DNA of 64,000 bases from Bacteroidales bacterium. Its GTDB lineage: Bacteria; Bacteroidota; Bacteroidia; Bacteroidales; F082. The DNA is taken from assembly GCA_030683155.1 (NCBI GenBank), contig JAUXMV010000025.1, positions 20,099-84,098 of the forward strand, given 5' to 3'. The position numbers and the translations under genes were made by a program. How positions within the stretch are numbered: position 1 is the first letter of the stretch; every line of letters begins with the position of its first letter. The notes beneath the pieces are model-generated. The model searched no databases, was not told the origin of the DNA, and saw nothing but the letters and a program-made list of their open reading frames with translations. Positions 8,518 through 15,864 of the stretch are shown here, in pieces.

Positions 8518-8570
8518 GGTTTATAACTCGGTTGTGACAGTATTTCACCAAAAGTTATAAGCCTTTTTTA
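8518..8570 (+). terminator. Intrinsic terminator after the tandem cytochromes
   Basis: Eleven-bp stem GGTTTATAACT (8518-8528) / AGTTATAAGCC (8553-8563) with a single G-U pair, followed directly by TTTTTTATTTG. Confidence 0.8.
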
Positions 8571-8667
8571 TTTGTTTGAAAGCAAGATTCTTTCCCAGCA
8601 TATATCGACGAATCAGTTTATAGTGCGAACATATCAGCATCAACTATATAACTAAAAATCAAAAATC

Positions 8668-10167
8668 ATGAAACTACCAAAGCATTATTTTAGTTGGACA
8701 ACTTTTCTTGGTGGATTAATTGCCATAATATCATTGTTCATGATAATTATCTTGTTTTTAGCTTCACTGATTTTAGGCGTAGGAGATAATTATTCAGGGC
8801 TTTTTACATTTATCATTTTACCAGCAGTTATGCTTGCTGGACTTGCATTAATGTTTTTTGGCTTAATCAGAAGCAGAAAGAAAAGAGCCTTGCAATCGCC
8901 TGAAATCGCAAAGCTACCAATTGTTGACTTCAATGATCCAAAACAGCGTATGATTGTTTTTGTTCTTACAATTGGCTTATCTGTTTTTGTAGTATTATCT
9001 GCATTGGGTAGCTATCAAGCCTTTCATTACACAGAATCCAATCAGTTTTGCGGCACTGTCTGTCATTCTGTTATGGAACCAGAATATACAGCTTATCAAG
9101 GATCTGCCCACGCAAGGGTAAATTGTGTTGAGTGTCATGTTGGCTCGGGAGTAAACTGGTATGTAAAATCAAAATTATCAGGATTATATCAGGTATACTC
9201 AGTAATGGCAGGCGCATATCCACGTCCAATTCCAACACCTTTGCATGACTTACGCCCTGCCCAAGAAACCTGTGAAAAATGCCACTGGCCAGAAAAGTTC
9301 TACGATAGAAAATTCGTTTTTCACAAACATTATCTTGCTGATGAAGAAAATTCTGAATGGGATATTGCAATGGTAATGAAAACAGGTCCTGCATATCGGG
9401 CGCTTGGACTGCAAGAAGGTATCCACTGGCACATCAATTCTAATGTTAAAATTGAATATGCTTCCACAAATGTCAAAAGAGACACTATCATTATAGTGAA
9501 ATATACAGATTTGCTTACTGGCGAATCACATATTTATATGGATGAAACATATCCTTTGGATCAGAATCAGATTTCAAATCTTGAATTTAGAACCATGGAT
9601 TGCTTGGATTGCCATAACAGACCTTCACACGATTATAAATCTCCACAAAGATTTTTTGACGATGCGATGACTTCTGGAAAAATATCCAGAGACCTTCCTG
9701 ATATTAAAGTTGCTGCTATGGAGATACTGCGTAATGTATTTCCAACCAAAGACAGCGCTTTCAGATATACTGAAAGCGAGATTTATAACTATTATGACAT
9801 GCTCTATCCAGAACTGATTGAGACCGATAAAGAAACAATTGACAGGGCAATATTAGCTATTAAGGAAGGATATTCACGAAATGTATTTCCTTATATGAAG
9901 GCTGATTGGAAAGCCTATCCAAATTTTATGGGTCATATTGAAAACGATGGTTGCTATCGCTGTCATAATGATAGATTCAAAAGCAATAGACAGGCCAGAA
10001 CTATATCCCGTGATTGTACACTTTGCCATCATATTAAACAACAAGGGCCTCCAGGTGAAATGATGTATGCTACCGGAAATGATTTTCTGGAGTTTGAACA
10101 TCCAGTTGACATTAAAGGAAAATGGAAAACAATGTTTTGTGCGGAATGCCATAAAGAATTATACTAA
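8668..10167 (+). CDS. NapC/NirT-like membrane-anchored heptahaem cytochrome c
   Basis: A 499-aa inner-membrane quinol dehydrogenase candidate. Three N-terminal hydrophobic segments (about residues 15-37, 43-67 and 92-113) precede the haem domain. Haem sites are CGTVCH (an unusual CX3CH spacing, followed by SVMEPEY), CVECH, CEKCH, CLDCH, CYRCH, CTLCH and CAECH, seven in all. The first two resemble the start of NapC/NrfH proteins, where a Met near the first haem and a quinol site at the membrane face are expected. NapC/NrfH proteins carry four haems and are about 200 aa, so this is a much larger variant. It follows a terminator and so probably has its own promoter. Role in quinol oxidation is inferred from family and topology. 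Confidence 0.87.
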   Translation: MKLPKHYFSWTTFLGGLIAIISLFMIIILFLASLILGVGDNYSGLFTFIILPAVMLAGLALMFFGLIRSRKKRALQSPEIAKLPIVDFNDPKQRMIVFVLTIGLSVFVVLSALGSYQAFHYTESNQFCGTVCHSVMEPEYTAYQGSAHARVNCVECHVGSGVNWYVKSKLSGLYQVYSVMAGAYPRPIPTPLHDLRPAQETCEKCHWPEKFYDRKFVFHKHYLADEENSEWDIAMVMKTGPAYRALGLQEGIHWHINSNVKIEYASTNVKRDTIIIVKYTDLLTGESHIYMDETYPLDQNQISNLEFRTMDCLDCHNRPSHDYKSPQRFFDDAMTSGKISRDLPDIKVAAMEILRNVFPTKDSAFRYTESEIYNYYDMLYPELIETDKETIDRAILAIKEGYSRNVFPYMKADWKAYPNFMGHIENDGCYRCHNDRFKSNRQARTISRDCTLCHHIKQQGPPGEMMYATGNDFLEFEHPVDIKGKWKTMFCAECHKELY

Positions 10168-10330
10168 TTTTTTATACTTTTTTAATGGAATTGGTTGTAA
10201 ATCATGAATTCCAAGTGTTTGATAAATAATGAAATAAGTAAGAATATTTATTTACAGGCATTAAAATCACATTTCTTATAAATGGAGATGTGTTGAATTT
10301 TCTTACATTCGCGCAATGAATAAAAATTTA

Positions 10331-10349
10331 ATTAAGTGATACACTTAAT
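10331..10349. promoter_or_regulatory. Perfect inverted repeat upstream of the heptahaem/b561 pair
   Basis: ATTAAGTG-ATA-CACTTAAT: 8-bp arms with a 3-base spacer, ending 75 bases before the start codon at 10425. The short spacer favours a protein-binding operator over an RNA hairpin. The regulator is unknown; the arm is not a standard FNR or CRP site. Confidence 0.5.
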
Positions 10350-10424
10350 CTGATTTATTATAAATAGATGCATGGGTTTTAAACTCACAGAGTATTAATT
10401 TAGGATTATTTTAATCAACTATAT

Positions 10425-11381
10425 ATGCAAAATAAATTACTGATAATCTTCATTGCCAGCTTGTTTATATGGGTAAATTTACCTGCAAGTTCACTTGTCA
10501 ACATGGAAGACGAGCCGGCAAATTTAGAAGGCAACAAGCTTTGTTTCGATTGCCATGCCAATAAAATATATTCCTACGAGAACGAAATGACAGGCCGCAT
10601 TGACCGAAAAGCAATGAACCCTAATTTTATCTACAATCCTGACGACTTTTATAAGGGCGTTCACAGGCATTTTAGTTGCACCGACTGTCACTCTCCAGAT
10701 TATGAAATTTTTCCTCATCAGGCTGAGTTGCGCCTTGAAGAAATGTATTCCTGCATGGATTGTCATGGCGGCGATCCAACTTATGCACAATATCAGTTTG
10801 ATCTGATTAATGACGAGTTTCATAAAAGCGTGCATTCCAGCAGGCATGATGAGAGCTTCAATTGCTGGATGTGCCATGACCCGCATTCCTACAGATCTAT
10901 GACAAGAAGCAACTTTAAGGTTTCAGAAATAGTTACTTACCACAATAATGTATGTGCCAGTTGTCACGATAACCCTGATCATTTTCAGCGAATAAGCGAT
11001 AGTCTGAAAAGGCCACTTGATCAGATACATGCTTTTCTCCCTAATTACAAATTGCATTTTTCTGCTGTCAGATGCATCGAGTGTCATACATCTGTACAAG
11101 ATACTATGTGGGTTGCACATAATATTTTAAGTAAGGATTTAGCAGTAAAAAAATGCGTTGAATGTCATTCAGCTAATACCATGCTGATGTCGTCGCTTTA
11201 TAAATATCAGAATATCGAAGCGCGCCGAAACAGAGGAACACTCAATGCAGTGTTTTTGAACGAGTCATATGTTATCGGAGCAAACAGAAATGTTTATCTG
11301 AATATACTGAGCCTGGTTCTTTTTGGTATGACTATCATTGGCATTCTGATTCACATATTTTTCCGAATTAAAAGCAAATAA
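10425..11381 (+). CDS. Heptahaem c-type cytochrome with C-terminal membrane anchor
   Basis: A 318-aa periplasmic multihaem protein. Signal peptide at residues 1-23, seven CXXCH sites (CFDCH, CTDCH, CMDCH, CWMCH, CASCH, CIECH, CVECH) and a single C-terminal transmembrane helix (LNILSLVLFGMTIIGILIHIFF). The cytochrome b561-type gene follows after 3 bases, so the two proteins very probably form one inner-membrane complex, similar in outline to Cbc-type quinone oxidoreductases of metal-reducing bacteria. Electrons would pass between quinone pool, haem b and the periplasmic haem c wire. Direction is not certain from sequence. Confidence 0.87.
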   Translation: MQNKLLIIFIASLFIWVNLPASSLVNMEDEPANLEGNKLCFDCHANKIYSYENEMTGRIDRKAMNPNFIYNPDDFYKGVHRHFSCTDCHSPDYEIFPHQAELRLEEMYSCMDCHGGDPTYAQYQFDLINDEFHKSVHSSRHDESFNCWMCHDPHSYRSMTRSNFKVSEIVTYHNNVCASCHDNPDHFQRISDSLKRPLDQIHAFLPNYKLHFSAVRCIECHTSVQDTMWVAHNILSKDLAVKKCVECHSANTMLMSSLYKYQNIEARRNRGTLNAVFLNESYVIGANRNVYLNILSLVLFGMTIIGILIHIFFRIKSK

Positions 11382-11384
11382 AAA

Positions 11385-12002
11385 ATGTCCGAAAAACTAT
11401 ATCTATATCCTGTTTGGCTAAGACTTTGGCACGGTATCAATGCCATTTTGTTCCTGGCTCTCATAGCAACCGGGATCAGTATGCAATATTCCAATCCAGA
11501 TGCGCCGCTGATCCGTTTCGACCTTGCCGTTAGCTGGCACAATATTGCAGGCGTGATCTTATCGCTAAACTACCTTATTTTCGTGCTCGGAAATCTGACC
11601 ACAGGGAATGGAAAATACTATAAAATTGTGTTGAAAGGTTATGTTCAAAAGGTTCTCAAACAAATGGACTATTATTTGCGGGGCACTTTTAAAGGCGCGC
11701 ACACTCCATTTCCGGTCACTAATAAGCGAAAATTTAATCCCTTACAGAAATTGACATATGTAGGAGCATTGTATATGCTTATGCCAATCATAATTCTTAC
11801 AGGCCTTGCTTTATTATTTCCAGAATTTATTATAGATAAAGTGTTCAATTTCAGCGGAATATATTTAACTGCATTACTGCATGGAGTTGTTGGCTTTTTG
11901 CTTTCCTTGTTTCTGGTTGTACATGTTTACTTTTCTACAATGGGATCAACTCCAACGAGTAATTTCAAAGGCATGATGACCGGCTGGCATGAGCCGCACT
12001 AA
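11385..12002 (+). CDS. Cytochrome b561-type membrane subunit (PhsC/HyaC/FdhI-like)
   Basis: A 205-aa integral membrane protein with four predicted helices. Histidines that can bind two b haems are visible in LRLWHGIN (helix 1), AVSWHNIAG (helix 2), ALLHGVVG and LVVHVYF (helix 4). This is the pattern of quinone-reactive b-type subunits of hydrogenases, formate dehydrogenases and thiosulfate reductases. There is no molybdopterin or hydrogenase gene nearby; its partner is the seven-haem cytochrome encoded 3 bases upstream. Confidence 0.85.
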   Translation: MSEKLYLYPVWLRLWHGINAILFLALIATGISMQYSNPDAPLIRFDLAVSWHNIAGVILSLNYLIFVLGNLTTGNGKYYKIVLKGYVQKVLKQMDYYLRGTFKGAHTPFPVTNKRKFNPLQKLTYVGALYMLMPIIILTGLALLFPEFIIDKVFNFSGIYLTALLHGVVGFLLSLFLVVHVYFSTMGSTPTSNFKGMMTGWHEPH

Positions 12003-12105
12003 TCTATTTAGCTGAGCTAAAGTGCCGCATTCTGCAATTGCAAACTTTTACTGACCATTAAGCATATTTTCTTCATCTTTGCCGTTAAAATCAAAATTCA
12101 ATACA

Positions 12106-12819
12106 ATGAAATCAAATCTTTTTTTATTTATAGCGCTGCTGACAATAGCAGCTTGCCAACCCAAATCTTCTGGAGTTGATTATGCCGTTGACCCTTACAA
12201 CCGCGAGGTAGTTGTCAACGAAGTCATGCAAACAAGTTCCTACAGTTATCTTCAGGTCACTGAAAATAATGAGCAATATTGGATGGCCGTAACATTTGCA
12301 GATGTTAAAAAGGGTTCAACCTATTATTTTTCGGAAGTTATGGAAATGAATGATTTCTATAGCAAAGAACTCGATCGCAATTTTGAAAGCATATTTTTTG
12401 TTGGAAACTTAAGCGACAAGCCCATTCCAGCTCAGCCACAAACAATGCAGAGTGCTCCACAAACAGGCATCAGACCTGAAATTCAGAAACAGGATTTAAG
12501 CATTGAGCCTGTTGATGGAAGCATTAGCTTGGCTGAACTTTATGAAAGAAGGTCTGAACTAAATGGTCAAACCATTAAAGTTGTCGGACAAGTAGCGAAG
12601 TTCAATCCGGGAATCATGAGCAGAAACTGGGTTCACATTCAGGATGGAACCGGAACAGAGGAGTTCTTTGACCTTACTGTAACAACACAAGATATGGTTT
12701 CCCCGGGGGATATAATCCTTTTTGAAGGAAAAATTACACTTCAGAAGGACTTTGGATCAGGCTATTACTATGAAATTCTAATGGAAGAGGCTAAAGCTTC
12801 AAAATTGAGTTTGCAGTAA
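12106..12819 (+). CDS. Lipoprotein with C-terminal OB-fold-like domain
   Basis: A 237-aa lipoprotein. I chose the ATG at 12106 because it gives a clean signal peptide with lipobox IAAC (Cys about residue 17); an upstream in-frame ATG at 12079 does not. The region around residues 145-235 (GQTIKVVGQVAKF, NWVHIQDGTG, GDIILFEGKI) has the strand pattern of OB-fold/NrfJ- or tRNA-anticodon-like domains that occur in small lipoproteins next to cytochromes. Function is unknown; a structural or assembly role for the electron-transfer complex is a guess. It ends the locus, with a terminator 22 bases later. Confidence 0.78.
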   Translation: MKSNLFLFIALLTIAACQPKSSGVDYAVDPYNREVVVNEVMQTSSYSYLQVTENNEQYWMAVTFADVKKGSTYYFSEVMEMNDFYSKELDRNFESIFFVGNLSDKPIPAQPQTMQSAPQTGIRPEIQKQDLSIEPVDGSISLAELYERRSELNGQTIKVVGQVAKFNPGIMSRNWVHIQDGTGTEEFFDLTVTTQDMVSPGDIILFEGKITLQKDFGSGYYYEILMEEAKASKLSLQ

Positions 12820-12841
12820 GCAGTGCGGATTTCAAAAACTA

Positions 12842-12883
12842 AAACAGCGATCGGTTCAAATTATTTGAAACAAATCGCTGTTT
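12842..12883 (+). terminator. Intrinsic terminator, probably bidirectional
   Basis: Stem AAACAGCGAT (12842-12851) / ATCGCTGTTT (12874-12883) with an inner TTCAAA/TTTGAA helix, followed by TTTTG on the plus strand. On the minus strand the stem is followed by TTTTAGTTTTTG, so it can also end the lacI-ROK transcript. Confidence 0.8.
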
Positions 12884-12930
12884 TTTTGTTTGTTAATTCT
12901 CAAAAAGCACCCGGAAAACCGTCTTAGCTG

Positions 12931-14025
12931 CTATATTTTATTGAGCGCAAAAGCATAGGCACCCAAAGCAATTGCTTTACTGGTACCAAGCACTGAAGTC
13001 CCGACACCAACCCATTTCGTTGGGTTATAGTTGACGTATGTATCCGAAAAAGGTAGTTTAACTAAACTGTTATTGCTTTTCACAAATTCTGAAAGCATAT
13101 TTACATCATCCAGATTTATCACCTGCGATTCTAACCTTTTAACAGGATTCCCATTCGTAATGTTATAGCTTCCATTTAGTTGCTTCAGCATTTCAGGAAA
13201 AAACAGATGAGCAGCATTTGCGAGTCCGCCACCGATTACAACAAGGCCATCAATCAATGTAATAACCTCAGCCATAGCGAGTCCGAGAGCGTTACCTAAT
13301 TTAGTAAATGACTCAATTGCGGCCTTTTGGTTTCCTTTTGCTTTTCCTGTTGCGATATGATAAATATCCTGAGGGCTGATTCCGTTATGAATTTCGCCTC
13401 CTTCATTTTTATATGCGCTGATGACAGCCCTTGCACTGATATTTTCTTCAGCAAAAAGCCCGTTGTCGGCCGCACTTCTTAAAAGCCACACCTCTCCGGC
13501 TGCACCATTATCACCAAGCCAGATTTCATTGTTTCTTACCAAACCGCCCCCAAAACCGGTTCCAAGTGTAATCCCAATCAGGTTGTGGAATTGTTTTTTT
13601 GTGCCAAGATTTTGAAGTTGTTGGTTTAGCTTGGGCAACAATCCAAACATTGCTTCTCCGTAGGCAAACAGGTCGCCATCGTTATTGATGTAGGCTGGAA
13701 TTTGAAAATGTTCTTCAAGCATTGGTCCAAGTGCAACTCCACCCCTGAAAGCTGGAAGATTACCTAAATCGCCGATGACACCATTTATATAATCGGCAGG
13801 ACCGGGAAAGGCAAAACTGATGGCTTCGGGATTCACCTGTAGTTGCTTTTTTACCAACTCAAAACCGTTTACAATGGTTTTCAGACATAATTCAAGATCA
13901 TGTGCATTGGATGGCAAGGCAACTGGTTTCACAATTTCCTTCGCGTTACTTATAGCCGAGAAAACAAAGTTTGTTCCTCCGGCATCTAATGTTAGTACAG
14001 TAATATTTTCACGTTTTTGATTCAT
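12931..14025 (-). CDS. ROK-family sugar kinase-like protein
   Basis: A 364-aa cytoplasmic protein with the ROK/actin-like ATPase fold: phosphate-1 motif DAGGTNFVF near residue 15, FAFPGPAD, YINNDGDLFAYGE with the catalytic Asp, GITLGTGFGGG and VVIGGGLANA. The usual ROK zinc motif CXCGXXGC is absent, and no DNA-binding domain precedes it, so it is a kinase rather than a NagC-type repressor. It lies 44 bases downstream of a lacI-type gene on the same strand, so the two form a two-gene operon opposite the susCD operon. Probable substrate is a hexose or amino sugar released by the locus, for instance mannose or glucosamine; the exact sugar cannot be told. Confidence 0.82.
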   Translation of the reverse strand: MNQKRENITVLTLDAGGTNFVFSAISNAKEIVKPVALPSNAHDLELCLKTIVNGFELVKKQLQVNPEAISFAFPGPADYINGVIGDLGNLPAFRGGVALGPMLEEHFQIPAYINNDGDLFAYGEAMFGLLPKLNQQLQNLGTKKQFHNLIGITLGTGFGGGLVRNNEIWLGDNGAAGEVWLLRSAADNGLFAEENISARAVISAYKNEGGEIHNGISPQDIYHIATGKAKGNQKAAIESFTKLGNALGLAMAEVITLIDGLVVIGGGLANAAHLFFPEMLKQLNGSYNITNGNPVKRLESQVINLDDVNMLSEFVKSNNSLVKLPFSDTYVNYNPTKWVGVGTSVLGTSKAIALGAYAFALNKI

Positions 14026-14069
14026 TATATCATGGATTTCAATGAAACAACTAATTATATATAAGGGCG

Positions 14070-15110
14070 TTAATGTTGAATTGCTTTTTTAACAGAAGAA
14101 TCCCTGATCACAATATCAATAGGGAGGATGATGTGTTGTTTCTCATCTTGTTCTCTTTTTTCAATTTGGTTGATCAGAATGCGAAAAGCGGTTTCACTGA
14201 TTAACTCAATGGGTTGAACAATGGCTGAAATAGAGGGTTTGGTATAGCTGAAAAACACGGTTTCATCAAAACCAATCAATGCAGTTTCACTGGGGATATC
14301 TATGGACAACTTGCTCAGATATTTTATTACTACAGAGGTCGAAATATTATTGAGTGTAAAAATTGCTTCTGGCATTTTTCCAAGTTGATATAGCTTCTGT
14401 AATGTGTCTCTTATTGTTTCTTCGATTTTTCCGAGTGGAATTCTGATTATATTTTCTTCAGGAAGATTAATTCCAGCAGCGTAAATAGCAGATTTGAAGC
14501 CGGATACACGATCATTTATTGATGAAAGATGTTCAGGTGAAGTTGCGAAAAGCATAATGTCGCGCATTCCCTGATTGATTAAATGCCGTGTTGCAAGCTG
14601 AGCCCCACCAAAATTATCTACAGAAACACTTTTAGATTTCATGTCGGGAAGCAGCCTGTCAATGAGTACGTGAGGAATACCTTCCTCAACCATTTCATTG
14701 TAATAAGCCGGGTCGGTAAAAGAAGAAGAGACAATTAGACCATCAACCTTTCGGTCGAGAAGAAGTCTGACTTGTTTTCTCTCCTTTTCAACCATTTCAT
14801 CCGTACTGCAAATCACAACACTATAACCGTGTTGCCAGGCCAGATCCTCAATTTGTCGAGCAATTCTCGAATAAAACCTGTTGGAGATATCTGAAACAAT
14901 CAACCCGATTGTTTCGGTTTTGCCGGTTCTAAAACCACGGGCCAAAGCATTTGGACGGTAGTTGAGCTCTTCAATTTTATCCCTGACCTTTTGCTGAGTT
15001 TCTTTGCTTATTCCGTTTGCATTGCCTTTGTCATTAACAACGAGTGAAACCACCGTTTTGGAGATCCCAAGGCTTGCTGCAATATCTGCTAACGAAACTC
15101 TTTTCGACAT
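14070..15110 (-). CDS. LacI-family transcriptional regulator (paralogue 1)
   Basis: A 346-aa repressor/activator: N-terminal helix-turn-helix (VSLADIAASLGISKTVVSLV), the hinge YRPNALARGFRTGKT, and a periplasmic-binding-like effector domain with FNRFYSRIARQIEDL-type sequence (only a short part shown by SNRFYSRIA). It is transcribed away from susC. A palindromic site at 15147-15160 sits in its own promoter and a similar one in the susC promoter at 15563-15576, so it very likely controls both and itself. Its closest relative in the window is the lacI at 48552-49583, with an almost identical recognition helix (SKTVISLVIN). The ligand is probably a sugar, sugar phosphate or inositol derivative. 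Confidence 0.9.
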   Translation of the reverse strand: MSKRVSLADIAASLGISKTVVSLVVNDKGNANGISKETQQKVRDKIEELNYRPNALARGFRTGKTETIGLIVSDISNRFYSRIARQIEDLAWQHGYSVVICSTDEMVEKERKQVRLLLDRKVDGLIVSSSFTDPAYYNEMVEEGIPHVLIDRLLPDMKSKSVSVDNFGGAQLATRHLINQGMRDIMLFATSPEHLSSINDRVSGFKSAIYAAGINLPEENIIRIPLGKIEETIRDTLQKLYQLGKMPEAIFTLNNISTSVVIKYLSKLSIDIPSETALIGFDETVFFSYTKPSISAIVQPIELISETAFRILINQIEKREQDEKQHIILPIDIVIRDSSVKKAIQH

Positions 15111-15130
15111 TTTTGCTTATTTGATAAGTG

Positions 15131-15160
15131 CAAAAATAGAAAAATACTTAAACGATTTAG
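15131..15160 (-). promoter_or_regulatory. lacI promoter with palindromic operator
   Basis: A -7 element TATTTTTG (minus strand, 15131-15138) preceded by a CG-centred near-palindrome CTTAAACGATTTAG (15147-15160). The operator falls in the spacer expected between the -33 and -7 elements, as in the susC promoter. The centre CG and the CT/AG ends agree with the susC copy. Confidence 0.6.
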
Positions 15161-15453
15161 TAAAAAATTATGTTTTCATTAAATTTTCATTAAATCCATC
15201 AGCATTTAACAGCTTACCGATCCAAACTTAAATGGTCTTAAATACTGTATTTACAAGAAATGAATATCATCTGCTCACTTAGCGCAGCTGTCTTTTAGTA
15301 ATCAATAAAAATAGCGGTGTATCTATGCCGGGTCGAAACCTTTGAATCGAAAATATTGTAAAGCACTTATATAATATGTATTAAGGATTTTTAATCTTAT
15401 CAGAAATAATTCTTGGTGGCGAATAAAAGACAAGAAACAAAACAAACGCATTG

Positions 15454-15476
15454 TTGAAATTTTCGTGGAATTTCAA
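15454..15476. repeat. Perfect inverted repeat in the lacI-susC control region
   Basis: TTGAAATT (15454-15461) / AATTTCAA (15469-15476) with a 7-base spacer, about 85 bases upstream of the susC -33 region. It could be a second regulator site; no family is suggested by the sequence. Confidence 0.4.
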
Positions 15477-15559
15477 AAATGATTTGGCCGATAAACAGAG
15501 TGTTTTTTATCAGCCCAGAATGAGCAGAAAAAAAAATGTGAAAAAAAATTAAAAAAAAC

Positions 15560-15591
15560 TTGCTAAAACGTTTCAGTTTTTTTTAGATTTG
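15560..15591 (+). promoter_or_regulatory. susC promoter with LacI-type operator in the spacer
   Basis: TTG at 15560-15562 (-33 position) and TAGATTTG at 15584-15591 (-7, consensus TAnnTTTG) are 21 bases apart. Between them is CTAAAACGTTTCAG (15563-15576), containing the perfect palindrome AAACGTTT, a typical LacI-family half-site arrangement with central CG. Binding here would block the polymerase directly. Transcription would begin near 15598, giving a 5' leader of about 265 nt. Confidence 0.7.
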
Positions 15592-15776
15592 TCCCCGAAG
15601 TAATACTTGTTTTTACGATGGCTTAAAAATTTCTTTGATTTATCCCTTAAAAACATGAAGATAAAACTAATTGTATATTTTGTAATTATCTGAAATATAA
15701 TCACTAACAATAAAATCTTAAATTATTAACCCAAAAATTAATTCTATGCAACATGTGTTTTTTCAAAAATTAATTC

Positions 15777-15803
15777 AATCATTTCAGAGTCACTTAAATG
15801 ATT
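15777..15803 (+). promoter_or_regulatory. Hairpin in the susC 5' leader
   Basis: AATCATTT (15777-15784) / AAATGATT (15796-15803), 8 bp with an 11-nt loop, ending 61 bases before the susC start codon. It might affect stability or translation, or be a target for a small RNA. Confidence 0.4.
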
Positions 15804-15864
15804 TAGTTGCGGTAAAAAGTTATTTTTCTGTTCAATAAATCTTCAAACATTTAAAACGATCACT

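Larger units (their letters stand above)
15111..15864. other. Divergent control region between lacI and susC
   Basis: 754 bases without a gene. It contains the lacI promoter/operator (15131-15160), an 8-bp inverted repeat (15454-15476), the susC promoter/operator (15560-15591) and a long susC leader with a hairpin (15777-15803). The remainder is AT-rich with nothing further that I can support. Confidence 0.7.

Noticed and set aside
15325..15360. A stretch GGGTCGAAACC resembling a tRNA T-arm
   Set aside because: The stem is too short, the loop does not match TTCRANY, and no acceptor or anticodon arms can be folded around it.
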